Shown here in pieces: positions 55,767 through 64,000 of a DNA stretch of 64,000 nt; the first letter of the stretch is position 1, and the number at the start of each line of letters is the position of its first letter. The notes below the pieces were generated by a model that was given only the letters and a program-made list of their open reading frames with translations, had not been told where the DNA came from and did not search any database. This stretch comes from Shewanella sp. UCD-KL21 (GTDB lineage Bacteria; Pseudomonadota; Gammaproteobacteria; Enterobacterales; Shewanellaceae). The stretch lies in NCBI RefSeq assembly GCF_001957135.1, contig NZ_MPHK01000019.1, positions 27,586 through 91,585 on the forward strand, in the 5' to 3' direction. The translations under genes were made by a program, and so were the position numbers.

Positions 55767-57629
55767 CTATATATTATCGACAGACTGACCTTTCAGTGCT
55801 GTTCGAATTGAATTATCCATACGACGATTAGCAAACTCTTGGGTTTGTGCATCTAACGCTTCAATCGCTTTTTCAATCGCGTCAGTATCATCGCTTTGAG
55901 CGGTAACTTGCAACTGTTCAATGGCGCTATAAATCTCACTGCGCTCTTGCTCGTTTAATAAGTCCGCATCTTTTGCTAATGCTGCGGTTAGTGTTTCCAC
56001 TACTCGAGACGCTTCAACTTGCTGCTCAGCTAGCATACGACGGCTAATGTCATCTTTAGCATGCTTCATTGAATCTTTTAGCATAGTCGCTATTTCAGTG
56101 TCAGATAAGCCAAATGAAGGTTTAACCTGAATCGTGGTCTTCACTTCGGTTGATTTTTCCATAGCGGTTACGCTAAGTAAACCATCAGCATCCACTTGGA
56201 AGGTCACGCGAATATGCGCAGCGCCTGCTGCAAGCGCAGGAATACCATTTAGGGTAAAGCGCGCTAATGAGCGACAATCGTCAACCATTTCACGCTCGCC
56301 CTGCACCACATGAAATGCCATCGCCGTTTGACCATCTTTAAAGGTGGTAAACTCTTGAGCTCGCGCCACTGGAATGGTGGTGTTACGGGTGACGACTTTT
56401 TCAATAAGGCCACCCATAGTTTCGATACCCAAAGACAATGGAATGACATCCAGTAATAATAAATCAGATTCTGGTTTGTTACCCACCAAAATATCAGCCT
56501 GGATCGCAGCGCCAATGGCAACCACGCGATCAGGATCAATGGAGGTTAACGGAGTTTTCTTAAAGAAACTTTCAACTTGTTCACGTACTAAAGGCACGCG
56601 AGTTGAACCACCAACCATCACAGTTTCGATAATCTCATCAGTGCTGACACCAGCATCACGTAACGTGCGGCGACAACTGGCAATGGTTTTTTTCACCAGT
56701 GAACTAATCAATGCTTCAAAATCAGCTTTAGTCACTTGTGTTTCTACACGCTCAGCATTATCTAACGTGATCGATGCTATGCAGCTTTCAGATGTGGTTA
56801 AGTGCTCTTTCACTCTTCTCGATTCAATCAATAATTGACGTGAAAGGGTGGCAGACAATTCAGTTAAACCAAAAGCTTGCTGCAGATGTGCTTGCAATAA
56901 ATGGTCAAAGTCATCACCACCTAACGCAGAGTCACCACCAGTAGCCAATACTTCAAACACGCCGCGATTTAGACGCAGTATTGAAATATCAAATGTGCCG
57001 CCACCTAAGTCGTAAATGGCAATTACACCTTCTTGTTTTGAATCTAAACCATAAGCAATTGCTGCAGCGGTTGGCTCATTGAGTAAACGTAATACTTTTA
57101 CGCCTAATAGCTCTGCTGCATCTTTAGTGCCTTGACGCTGGGCATCATCAAAATAAGCCGGTACGGTAATCACCACACCTTCAAGATTGCCACCTAATGT
57201 CGACTCGGCGCGAGCGATAAGAGGCTTTAAAATTTCCGCCGAGACTTGCACGGGGTTAACAGCGCCAAACGCAGTATTAAAAATCGGTAAGCCATTGTCA
57301 CTTGAGCTAAAGTCGTATGGTAGCTGTTGCTCTTTTGCTTGAATATCAGCAAGGCTTCTACCCATAAAACGTTTAACTGACACAATGGTATTTTTAGGAT
57401 CTTGGGCAGATTGCGCTTGTGCATCAATGCCCGTTTCAATTGATTCAGTATTGTAATGAACAACCGAAGGAAGAGAATGTTGTCCGTTGCTATCAACCAA
57501 AGTTGATGCTTCGCCACTTCTAACTGCCGCTACTAAAGAGTTTGTGGTACCTAAGTCGATACCAACAGCGAGACGATGCTGATGGGGCGCGGCGCTTTGA
57601 CCGGGCTCAGCGATTTGAAAAAGGGCCAT
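55767..57629 (-). CDS. hscA: Fe-S assembly chaperone HscA (Hsp70 family)
   Basis: A 620-residue Hsp70 specialised for IscU. Motifs: [49 protein letters not shown] and [14 protein letters not shown], then a substrate domain ([15 protein letters not shown]) and a lid. HscA stimulates cluster transfer from IscU with HscB as J-protein. Between hscB and fdx in the canonical order. Confidence 0.98.
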   Translation of the reverse strand: MALFQIAEPGQSAAPHQHRLAVGIDLGTTNSLVAAVRSGEASTLVDSNGQHSLPSVVHYNTESIETGIDAQAQSAQDPKNTIVSVKRFMGRSLADIQAKEQQLPYDFSSSDNGLPIFNTAFGAVNPVQVSAEILKPLIARAESTLGGNLEGVVITVPAYFDDAQRQGTKDAAELLGVKVLRLLNEPTAAAIAYGLDSKQEGVIAIYDLGGGTFDISILRLNRGVFEVLATGGDSALGGDDFDHLLQAHLQQAFGLTELSATLSRQLLIESRRVKEHLTTSESCIASITLDNAERVETQVTKADFEALISSLVKKTIASCRRTLRDAGVSTDEIIETVMVGGSTRVPLVREQVESFFKKTPLTSIDPDRVVAIGAAIQADILVGNKPESDLLLLDVIPLSLGIETMGGLIEKVVTRNTTIPVARAQEFTTFKDGQTAMAFHVVQGEREMVDDCRSLARFTLNGIPALAAGAAHIRVTFQVDADGLLSVTAMEKSTEVKTTIQVKPSFGLSDTEIATMLKDSMKHAKDDISRRMLAEQQVEASRVVETLTAALAKDADLLNEQERSEIYSAIEQLQVTAQSDDTDAIEKAIEALDAQTQEFANRRMDNSIRTALKGQSVDNI

Positions 57630-57717
57630 AGTAATCCAATAGTTTATTAGTGAACATTCATCGATTAAATTAAAACAAAATGCCCTGTTAAAAACAGAGC
57701 ATTAAGTTACCAATCCA

Positions 57718-58242
57718 TTAATCAAGTAATGAATCTTCAATTTTAGCGAGCTCATCTTGCAATTTTGCCATAAATTTTAGCTTTCTGATCTGATCTGCCG
57801 CTAATAAATTATCATTATCGGTGTCTTTAACCAGTAAAATAGCAAGGCTTTGCGAGAGTGACTTTTCAAAATCAGCAAAAGAGTCAAATAAGTCACTGAT
57901 TAATTCGTCGGGTTGCTGGCTGTGTTCGATATCTTCTAATGCTTCACGCCATTCCATCTGCTGCATTAAAAATGCAGTGTCTTTAACTGTGGTGGTTTCA
58001 TGGCTTATATCAATCCCGCGTAGGCTTAATATATGTTCGGCACGTCTAAGCGGATTTTTGAGAGTCTGATAACCATCATTAACTTGTGCGGTACGTTGCA
58101 CAGATAATAATTTTTGTTGCTCAGATCCATTAGCGAATTTATCGGGATGAACCGCCCGTTGCAGTTCGCGGTAGCGTTCTGCAAGTTGGGCGATATCGAT
58201 ATCAAAGGAAGGTGAAAATTGAAATAACTCAAAATAATTCAT
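57718..58242 (-). CDS. hscB: Fe-S assembly co-chaperone HscB
   Basis: A 174-residue J-domain protein. [15 protein letters not shown] begins the J domain; the HPD motif is in [10 protein letters not shown] (~residue 32). The C-terminal helical domain ([12 protein letters not shown]) is the IscU-binding part. It lies 60 bases after iscA and 88 before hscA. Confidence 0.96.
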   Translation of the reverse strand: MNYFELFQFSPSFDIDIAQLAERYRELQRAVHPDKFANGSEQQKLLSVQRTAQVNDGYQTLKNPLRRAEHILSLRGIDISHETTTVKDTAFLMQQMEWREALEDIEHSQQPDELISDLFDSFADFEKSLSQSLAILLVKDTDNDNLLAADQIRKLKFMAKLQDELAKIEDSLLD

Positions 58243-58302
58243 TGGCAGATATCATGCTCTTTCATGGGTGATGTGCGATACAAGCTTCATCGTATAGATT
58301 AA

Positions 58303-58626
58303 CTAAACAGTGAAACTTTCACCACAACCACATTCACCTTTGGCATTAGGGTTGTTAAATTGAAAACCTTCGTTTAGGCCTTCTTTAACAAAATCTAACT
58401 CTATACCTTGCAGATAAATAAAGCTTTTGGCATCGATGATGATATTAACGCCTTCGATTTCATAAACTTCATCGTCGTCATTAATTTCATCGACAAACTC
58501 GATGACATAAGCCATACCTGAACAACCAGATGTTCTTAACCCAAGGCGTAAACCTAAACCTTTTCCACGATTTACTAGAAAAGATTTAACTCTATCAGCC
58601 GCAGCTGGGGTCATTGTAATTGCCAT
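58303..58626 (-). CDS. iscA: Iron-sulfur assembly protein IscA
   Basis: A 107-residue A-type carrier with the three conserved cysteines: [15 protein letters not shown] (one) and [10 protein letters not shown] (two near the C-terminus). It carries Fe-S clusters to apo-proteins. Operon position iscU-iscA-hscB. Confidence 0.97.
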   Translation of the reverse strand: MAITMTPAAADRVKSFLVNRGKGLGLRLGLRTSGCSGMAYVIEFVDEINDDDEVYEIEGVNIIIDAKSFIYLQGIELDFVKEGLNEGFQFNNPNAKGECGCGESFTV

Positions 58627-58640
58627 CTTAACTCCAGGTA

Positions 58641-59024
58641 TTACTTATCTTGCTTTGATTTGTACTCATCCAACGCTGCTTTAATAGCATCTTCAGCTAA
58701 AATTGAGCAATGGATTTTAACCGGTGGAAGCGCTAACTCTTCTGCAATATCTGCATTTTTAATCGTAGCGGCTTCTTCAACAGTTTTGCCTTTAACCCAT
58801 TCTGTTACTAATGAGCTTGATGCAATTGCACTACCACAACCATAAGTTTTGAATTTAGCATCTTCAATGATGCCATTCTCGCCTATTTTAAGTTGTAATT
58901 TCATTACATCACCACATGCAGGTGCACCTACCATTCCGGTTACCACTGATGGGTCATTTTTATCAAATGAACCAACGTTACGTGGATTTTCATAATGTTC
59001 GATTACTTTTTCGCTGTAAGCCAT
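58641..59024 (-). CDS. iscU: Fe-S scaffold protein IscU
   Basis: A 127-residue scaffold on which [2Fe-2S] clusters form. The three ligand cysteines are in [12 protein letters not shown] (with the key Asp), [11 protein letters not shown] and [18 protein letters not shown] is the HscA recognition motif. 39 bases after iscS. Confidence 0.98.
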   Translation of the reverse strand: MAYSEKVIEHYENPRNVGSFDKNDPSVVTGMVGAPACGDVMKLQLKIGENGIIEDAKFKTYGCGSAIASSSLVTEWVKGKTVEEAATIKNADIAEELALPPVKIHCSILAEDAIKAALDEYKSKQDK

Positions 59025-59063
59025 AACAATTCTGCTCCGTTTATCGCTATCGATAATAATATA

Positions 59064-60278
59064 TTAGTGATGTGCCCATTGAACTTGATCAAGGTCGATA
59101 CCATCTTTGAACATCTCCCATAATGGAGACATTTCACGTAATTTACCGATAGATTCATCAATTACTTTAATTGCATGCTCGATTTCTTCATCAGTGGTAA
59201 AACGACCGATTGAGAAGCGAATTGAGCTATGTGCCATTTCATCATTTAAACCTAGTGCACGTAATACGTAACTTGGTTCTAGGCTTGCTGAAGTACATGC
59301 AGACCCTGATGAAACAGCTAAATCTTTAAGCGCCATCATTAATGACTCGCCTTCAACAAAGTTGAAGCTGACGTTGAAAATGCCGCAATAACGTTGCTGC
59401 ATGTCACCATTAATATAAGTTTCTTCAATATGTTTGATGCCATTCCATAACTTGTCACGTAGACGAAGGATACGGGCGCTGTCTTCAATCATATCTTGCT
59501 TAGCAATCGCTGCTGCTTCGCCTAAGCCAACAAGTTGATGTGTCGCTAATGTACCACTGCGCATACCACGTTCATGTCCGCCACCATGCATTTGTGACTC
59601 TAAACGGATACGAGGCTTACGGCGCACATATAATGCACCTACGCCTTTTGGCCCATACATTTTATGGCCAGAAATTGAAATCAAATCAACTTTAATTGCT
59701 TGTACATCAATCGGTAATTTACCCGCACTTTGTGCCGCATCCATATGGAAGAAAATACCTTTTGAACGACATAACTCGCCAATGGCTTCGATGTCTTGAA
59801 TCACACCAATTTCATTGTTTACGTGCATGATGCTCACTAAAATAGTGTCTTCACGCATGGCATCTTCAATCATTGACAATGCAATTAAACCGTTTGCGCT
59901 TGGTTCAAGGTAAGTCACCTCATAACCTTCGCGTTCAAGCTGACGACATACATCTAAGGTTGCTTTATGTTCTGTCTTGCTGGTGATGATGTGCTTGCCT
60001 TTCTTATGATAGAAATGCGCAATACCTTTAATGGCAAGGTTACTTGATTCAGTCGCACCAGATGTAAATACAATTTCACGGTGATCAGCGTTGATTAAAT
60101 CTGCTACTTGGTTACGAGCAATATCAACTGCTTCTTCGGCTTGCCAACCATAACGATGAGAACGTGATGCAGGGTTACCAAACACACCGTCCATTGTCAT
60201 AAATTGAACCATCTTGTCGGCAACGCGTTTGTCGACTGGGGTTGTTGCGGCATAGTCTAAATAGATAGGAAGCTTCAT
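59064..60278 (-). CDS. iscS: Cysteine desulfurase IscS
   Basis: A PLP enzyme that takes sulfur from cysteine for Fe-S clusters and tRNA thiolation. 404 residues from [16 protein letters not shown] (ATG at 60278, GGAGTG six bases before; a longer frame to 60320 is rejected because the family starts here). PLP lysine in [10 protein letters not shown], catalytic Cys loop [15 protein letters not shown]-terminus QVQWAHH. Same length as E. coli IscS (404). Confidence 0.98.
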   Translation of the reverse strand: MKLPIYLDYAATTPVDKRVADKMVQFMTMDGVFGNPASRSHRYGWQAEEAVDIARNQVADLINADHREIVFTSGATESSNLAIKGIAHFYHKKGKHIITSKTEHKATLDVCRQLEREGYEVTYLEPSANGLIALSMIEDAMREDTILVSIMHVNNEIGVIQDIEAIGELCRSKGIFFHMDAAQSAGKLPIDVQAIKVDLISISGHKMYGPKGVGALYVRRKPRIRLESQMHGGGHERGMRSGTLATHQLVGLGEAAAIAKQDMIEDSARILRLRDKLWNGIKHIEETYINGDMQQRYCGIFNVSFNFVEGESLMMALKDLAVSSGSACTSASLEPSYVLRALGLNDEMAHSSIRFSIGRFTTDEEIEHAIKVIDESIGKLREMSPLWEMFKDGIDLDQVQWAHH

Positions 60279-60357
60279 CATACACTCCGTACTGAGTAGC
60301 CCAAAGGAGGCTACTAACAACGTACATATAAATAGTTATCAATATATGAACAGGAAA

Positions 60358-60819
60358 TTATAAACTAACTCTATGTTCATTCTGCATTTCATCTTGCTTT
60401 AGTGAGATAAATTGAACATCTCGTTTGTGCATCAAGCCAGCAAGTGTAATACCATCTAAGAAATCTGAAATTTGTTTACTTAAGTCTCCCCATAAAGAAT
60501 GGGTTAGACAGCGGGTGCCACTTTGGCAATTCCCTTTTCCCTGACAACGAGTCGCATCGACAGACTCGTCAACAGCATGGACAACCATGCCGACAGAGAT
60601 ATCATTGGCTTCTTGGCCGAGGCGATAACCGCCACCAGGACCACGAACGCTTGATACAAGACCATGTTTACGAAGCTTGGCGAAAAGTTGCTCGAGATAG
60701 GAAAGCGATATTCCCTGTCTCTCAGAAATATCCGCTAAGGGAACTGGCCCGGTAGCTGAGTGAATTGCAACGTCCAGCATAGCTGTCACTGCGTAGCGAC
60801 CTTTTGATGTCAGTTTCAT
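60358..60819 (-). CDS. iscR: Fe-S cluster regulator IscR
   Basis: A 153-residue Rrf2-family regulator holding a [2Fe-2S] cluster; represses the isc operon when clusters are plentiful. [18 protein letters not shown] at the start, winged helix [17 protein letters not shown], wing GPGGGYRLG, and ligands in [19 protein letters not shown] (three Cys plus His). The start at 60819 is chosen because the longer frame (to 60891) reads through the IscR boxes. Confidence 0.97.
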   Translation of the reverse strand: MKLTSKGRYAVTAMLDVAIHSATGPVPLADISERQGISLSYLEQLFAKLRKHGLVSSVRGPGGGYRLGQEANDISVGMVVHAVDESVDATRCQGKGNCQSGTRCLTHSLWGDLSKQISDFLDGITLAGLMHKRDVQFISLKQDEMQNEHRVSL

Positions 60820-60858
60820 AACGTTATTTGCTCCCATAAACCATAGAGCAATTTCACC

Positions 60859-60908
60859 ATACCTGAGTATTTTAGTCAAGTATTTAACCAAGTAATTTAC
60901 TCAAGTAT
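60859..60908 (-). promoter_or_regulatory. Two tandem IscR type-1 boxes upstream of iscR
   Basis: Site 1 (60859-60883) reads, on the minus strand, ATACTTGACTA then AAATACTCAGGTAT, matching the 25-bp type-1 pattern. Site 2 (60884-60908) is a weaker second copy directly adjacent. The first is 40 bases upstream of the iscR ATG and would give autorepression. Confidence 0.75.
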
Positions 60909-61080
60909 TATCTCTCGTTCACATCTAACAATTTAGGTCTTAAAATTTGCTGGGCTATTTAACCTTTTTATAGTGCAAGATTCAATGCCAGTAAGCTATT
61001 AAAAGCCCGAATTTGTGATAAATCCGTCCTATTTTACAAAAATGCTGCAGTTGTTAAAATTTGCACAGCAGAAATAAAAA

Positions 61081-61108
61081 ATCGACACCCACATAAGTGG
61101 GTATCGAT
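61081..61108 (-). terminator. Rho-independent terminator of cysE
   Basis: ATCGACACCCAC/GTGGGTATCGAT stem (one mismatch), 4-base loop, then TTTTTTATT on the minus strand. Confidence 0.85.
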
Positions 61109-61131
61109 TGAGTAAATTTCAAGTCTATCGA

Positions 61132-61953
61132 TTATATAATCGGGTCAAACTTATCAATTTCTTGAGTACGTTTTTCCGCCGCTTCTTGTTCCGCTTCAGT
61201 AAAGTCGTCAACATTCAACTCTGGTAGCTTTTCAGTACAGACTTCGCCGCCCATGGTTTGCACTGCTTGACAAATTTCTTGTACTTTAGAGTCCATTAAA
61301 TGCATATGATCAAGCATTTGCCCAATGGCACTTGCAACAGGATCTGGGTTGTCTGGCGACACAGCGTAAGCATCAAAGCCGTATTTTTTCGCCATGGCGC
61401 TTCTGCGCTCAGTTTGTTCTTTCGATTGCGCTGAAGGGCTTGATACCACACGTCCGGGAATACCCACTACAGTCGTGTCTTTAGCGACATCTTTAACTAC
61501 CACTGAATTTGAGCCGACTCTGGCGCCATCATGCATAGTAATAGGCCCCAGAATTTGTGCCCCAGCGCCAATCACCACATTGTTTTGCAACGTAGGGTGT
61601 CGTTTACCCGCCTGCCATGTAGTACCACCTAAGGTAACGCCATGATATAGCGTGCAATCATCGCCAATTTCGGCTGTCTCACCAATGACAACGCCCATGC
61701 CATGATCGATAAAAAATCGACGGCCAATAGTGGCTCCGGGGTGGATTTCTACGCCTGTTAACCAACGCGAAAACGTCGACAAACATCGAGATAGCAAACG
61801 CCACTTAGCATTCCAAAGCTTATTACTGATGCGATGGATCCAAATCGCCTGCATGCCTGGGTAGTTCATTAATATTTCAAAACTACTGTTCGCCGCTGGG
61901 TCGCGGTGATATATAGATTCAATATCTTCTTTTAGTCGTGCTATCACGCCCAT
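61132..61953 (-). CDS. cysE: Serine O-acetyltransferase
   Basis: CysE makes O-acetylserine, the entry to cysteine synthesis. 273 residues: N-terminal helical domain ([17 protein letters not shown]), then a left-handed beta-helix of hexapeptide repeats ([54 protein letters not shown]). The catalytic Asp/His pair is in IDHGMG. It is next to iscR, in keeping with the cysteine supply for IscS. Confidence 0.97.
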   Translation of the reverse strand: MGVIARLKEDIESIYHRDPAANSSFEILMNYPGMQAIWIHRISNKLWNAKWRLLSRCLSTFSRWLTGVEIHPGATIGRRFFIDHGMGVVIGETAEIGDDCTLYHGVTLGGTTWQAGKRHPTLQNNVVIGAGAQILGPITMHDGARVGSNSVVVKDVAKDTTVVGIPGRVVSSPSAQSKEQTERRSAMAKKYGFDAYAVSPDNPDPVASAIGQMLDHMHLMDSKVQEICQAVQTMGGEVCTEKLPELNVDDFTEAEQEAAEKRTQEIDKFDPII

Positions 61954-61977
61954 GCCACAATCCTTAATCGGTTAACT

Positions 61978-62715
61978 TTATGAATCTTTGTGCTCGTCTG
62001 ATTTAGCGACTTTTTTATCGATTGAAGTCAATATACCGCGCAGGATATTCATCTCTGCAGTTTCAACTCGCGCACGGGCAAACAAACGTTTAAGTTTGGT
62101 CATGATCTGCCCTGGATGATTCTTAATAATGAAGTTAGTTTTTGTGAGTGTTGACTCAAGGTGTACATAAAAACGCTGTAAGTCTTCTGCTAACGGGTAT
62201 TCTTCTTCAACCGTTGCTTTTTCATCTAAGGCAAGGTGAGCCATTCGGGTTTCATAACAAATGATTTGTACCGCTTGCGCCAAGTTCAATGAGCTATATT
62301 CTGGATTTGCTGGTATGGCTACATGATAATGACACTCTTGTAATTCCTCATTGCTTAACCCATGGTTCTCACGACCAAAGACAATCGCTACAGGCCCTTT
62401 TATCCCTTCAAGCGCAAGCTTTTCGCCGGCTTCTTTTGGCACCAGCATTGGCCAATCTAAAGTACGACTTCTGGCACTGGTCGCAATCACTAAGCTACAG
62501 TCTTTGATGGCATCCGTTAAAGAATCAACAATTGTGATATCTCGGATTAAATCAGCAGCACCTGCTGCAAGTGCAATAGATTGCCCATCTGGCTCAACTC
62601 TTGGTTCAGCCAAATATAAATTTGATAACCCCATGGTTTTCATGGCTCTTGCTGTAGAACCAATATTACCTGGATGTGATGTACCCACTAAAACAACGCG
62701 TATATTACTTAGCAT
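61978..62715 (-). CDS. trmJ: tRNA (cytidine/uridine-32-2'-O)-methyltransferase TrmJ
   Basis: A 245-residue SPOUT methyltransferase: [39 protein letters not shown] and the knot helix [16 protein letters not shown]. It 2'-O-methylates position 32 of certain tRNAs. Upstream of cysE by 24 bases, divergent from suhB. Confidence 0.95.
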   Translation of the reverse strand: MLSNIRVVLVGTSHPGNIGSTARAMKTMGLSNLYLAEPRVEPDGQSIALAAGAADLIRDITIVDSLTDAIKDCSLVIATSARSRTLDWPMLVPKEAGEKLALEGIKGPVAIVFGRENHGLSNEELQECHYHVAIPANPEYSSLNLAQAVQIICYETRMAHLALDEKATVEEEYPLAEDLQRFYVHLESTLTKTNFIIKNHPGQIMTKLKRLFARARVETAEMNILRGILTSIDKKVAKSDEHKDS

Positions 62716-62795
62716 GAAACTACTTTATTCTTTAAAAAAACTATTTTGGAATAGTAACACAAGCAGCAATTAATTCGTTATATGAAAATCTGCAT

Positions 62796-62823
62796 TTGAT
62801 ATAACTGTCAAAAAGCGTATAAT
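62796..62823 (+). promoter_or_regulatory. Sigma-70 promoter of suhB
   Basis: TTGATA (62796-62801), 16-base spacer, TATAAT (62818-62823), 42 bases upstream of the suhB ATG. The -10 is a perfect consensus. It rules out the longer frame starting at 62824. Confidence 0.75.
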
Positions 62824-62865
62824 ATGCCGCTGATTTATTCGTTCTTTAACATCCAGGGGATTGCT

Positions 62866-63669
62866 ATGCATCCGATGCTGACTATTGCCACGCGCGCTGC
62901 ACGCGCTGCGGGCCAAACTATTATGCGCGCCTACACTGAACTCGACAATGTTGAGATTGATTCAAAAGGTCTAAATGACTTTGTAACGAGTGTAGACAAG
63001 GAAGCTGAATCTACCATTACATACCAAATTCGTAAATCTTACCCAGATCATACGATTGTTGGCGAAGAAAACGGTGAAAACCGTGGCACCAATAAAGATT
63101 ATGTGTGGATAGTTGATCCTTTGGATGGTACCAACAACTTCGTTCGTGGTATCCCTCATTTCGCAGTTTCTATCGCTGTTCAATACAAAGGCAAAATTGA
63201 AGTTGCCGTTGTTTACGATCCTGTACGCGAAGAACTGTTCTCTGCCGTTCGTGGTAAAGGCGCTAAAGTTAATGATTTCCGTCTACGTGTTACTAACGTT
63301 AAAACACTTGATGGCACCATTATTGGTACTGGTTTCCCGTTCAAAGCACGCCAACACACTGAATCTTACCTAAACATCTTAGGTGAAGTATTCCCTGTAT
63401 GTGCAGACATTCGTCGCACCGGTTCAGCAGCACTTGATTTAGCCTATGTTGCCGCGGGTCGTTTTGACGGTTTCTTTGAAATCGGTCTTAAGCCTTGGGA
63501 CATCGCAGCAGGCGACTTAATCTGTCGTGAAGCTGGCGGTACTGTAGCTGACTTTACCGGTAACCATAACTATATGACTTCAGGTAATATTGTTGCTGGT
63601 TCTCCTAAAGTGACTTCTGAATTAGTTAAAATTATGCGTCCTTTATTAAATGAAGGCTTAAAACGCTAA
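62866..63669 (+). CDS. suhB: Inositol-1-monophosphatase / rRNA transcription factor SuhB
   Basis: A 267-residue protein (E. coli 267) starting MHPMLTIATRAARAAGQTIM. Magnesium-site motifs: VGEENG (Glu), WIVDPLDGTNNF (Asp-Asp) and PWDIAAGDLI. SuhB also acts in ribosomal RNA antitermination in E. coli. Start at 62866 is set by homology and by the promoter. Its terminator seems to be cut by an insertion sequence 34 bases downstream. Confidence 0.97.
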   Translation: MHPMLTIATRAARAAGQTIMRAYTELDNVEIDSKGLNDFVTSVDKEAESTITYQIRKSYPDHTIVGEENGENRGTNKDYVWIVDPLDGTNNFVRGIPHFAVSIAVQYKGKIEVAVVYDPVREELFSAVRGKGAKVNDFRLRVTNVKTLDGTIIGTGFPFKARQHTESYLNILGEVFPVCADIRRTGSAALDLAYVAAGRFDGFFEIGLKPWDIAAGDLICREAGGTVADFTGNHNYMTSGNIVAGSPKVTSELVKIMRPLLNEGLKR

Positions 63670-63750
63670 TTTCAATTAATGTTAAAAGCCGCCTTTTATG
63701 GCTAATGCCGATCGGTTAAGAACACTTGAACGATCCTGCAGATGAATGAT

Positions 63751-63780
63751 AATCCCTACCAGTATTCTGGTAGGGATTTT
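63751..63780 (+). terminator. Hairpin at the start of the IS4-type element
   Basis: AATCCCTACCAG-TATT-CTGGTAGGGATT, a perfect 12-base stem, then T7, ending three bases before the transposase ATG. It would stop transcripts entering from suhB, a known way for insertion sequences to keep transposase low. Confidence 0.8.
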
Positions 63781-63783
63781 TTT

Positions 63784-64000
63784 ATGTTTGCGCAAGAGCT
63801 TGAGTTAGTTCATGAGTCAGTAGAAGAAAGTGGAGATTATGCTTCTGTAATGGAGGCTATCGATTCACAGTGGATAGAACAATCATTACTTTCAGCCAAC
63901 AAGGCAAGTATCCGTAATCGTCGTTTGCCTGCGCAGCAAGCCGTCTGGCTCGTGCTGTGGATGGGATTAATCCGTAATCAATCCATAAAAGAAGTCTGCA
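63784..64000 (+). CDS. IS4-family transposase, N-terminal part
   Basis: A frame open to the window edge from ATG 63784, 72 codons. My translation contains MEAIDSQWIEQSLLSANKAS, IRNRRLPAQQAVWLVLWMGL and IRNQSIKEVC, which match the N-terminal domain of IS4-type transposases (the RRLPAxxAVWLVLxMxLxR signature). The DDE catalytic core would lie beyond the edge. It is too short for the usual ORF listing only because it is cut. Confidence 0.88.
   Translation, partial: MFAQELELVHESVEESGDYASVMEAIDSQWIEQSLLSANKASIRNRRLPAQQAVWLVLWMGLIRNQSIKEVC

Larger units (their letters stand above)
60820..61131. other. Intergenic region upstream of iscR
   Basis: About 312 bases with the iscR promoter and IscR boxes at its left end and the cysE terminator at its right end. 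No gene was found. Confidence 0.6.
63703..64000 (+). mobile_element. Left end of an IS4-family insertion sequence (cut by window edge)
   Basis: The 18 bases at 63703-63720, TAATGCCGATCGGTTAAG, differ by one base from the IS4 terminal inverted repeat as I know it from E. coli (TAATGCCGATCAGTTAAG). A transposase frame starts 64 bases further on. The 11 bases just before the end (63692-63702) are the candidate target-site duplication; the matching copy would lie beyond the window. Confidence 0.85.

Noticed and set aside
60820..60891. Longer N-terminus for IscR
   Set aside because: Would be translated from sequence that contains the promoter and IscR boxes; family proteins start at [11 protein letters not shown].

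Overview
The window comes from a marine-type gammaproteobacterium, most likely Shewanella. The evidence is the low-GC, AT-rich intergenic DNA, the gene order ybaN-apt-dnaX-ybaB...recR-htpG...adk-gsk, the complete isc operon behind trmJ/cysE, paired large TonB-dependent receptors, and a VC_2705/DUF4212 symporter pair. Almost all genes read on the minus strand. Genus assignment is inference from gene content; there is no rRNA or tRNA in the window.

Layout. 1-8600: the 5' end of a sodium/solute symporter with its small subunit, a membrane-bound diguanylate cyclase, an alpha/beta hydrolase, an unrecognised protein, then nadE, gsk and adk. 8690-12446: a CnoX-like thioredoxin-fold co-chaperone, htpG with a clear sigma-32 promoter, and recR. 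12728-14778: small accessory genes (HTH regulator with membrane partner, GFA-family protein, DUF3127 protein with an SSB-like acidic tail). 15136-37919: a uronate-utilisation module inserted between ybaB and recR. 38677-43167: ybaB, dnaX (with a programmed frameshift signal), apt, ybaN. 43267-45701: a four-gene cluster for a cysteine-rich modified peptide of the HvfABC/bufferin (MNIO, DUF692) type. 46018-47670: dusC and a DksA/TraR-type zinc-finger protein. 47834-53663: two paralogous TonB-dependent receptors. 54546-61953: ndk, the isc operon (iscR-iscS-iscU-iscA-hscB-hscA-fdx) and cysE; then trmJ and divergent suhB. From 63703 the left end of an IS4-family insertion sequence runs off the right edge.

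How the uronate module works (inference from families). An oligosaccharide carrying an unsaturated uronic acid enters through the TonB receptor. In the periplasm a GH88-like lipoprotein and a GH2 enzyme, perhaps with the DUF4861 lipoprotein, release monomers. A TRAP transporter imports them. KduI, KduD and KdgK convert the unsaturated uronate branch to KDPG; UxaC, UxuB and UxuA convert glucuronate to KDG. A three-subunit transhydrogenase encoded in the middle may balance NADH/NADPH. An FCD-type GntR regulator is encoded inside, and five transcription units carry a shared 19-bp imperfect palindrome. No polysaccharide lyase, sulfatase or KDPG aldolase is present here. The whole block is bracketed by two directly repeated ~145-bp copies of the ybaB 3' end plus its terminator, which marks it as an inserted island.

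The most interesting parts are the MNIO peptide cluster with ten EGKCG motifs and an extra 39-residue membrane peptide gene, the repeat-bounded uronate island with its operator set, the DUF3127 protein ending like SSB, and the insertion sequence that appears to have split the suhB terminator.
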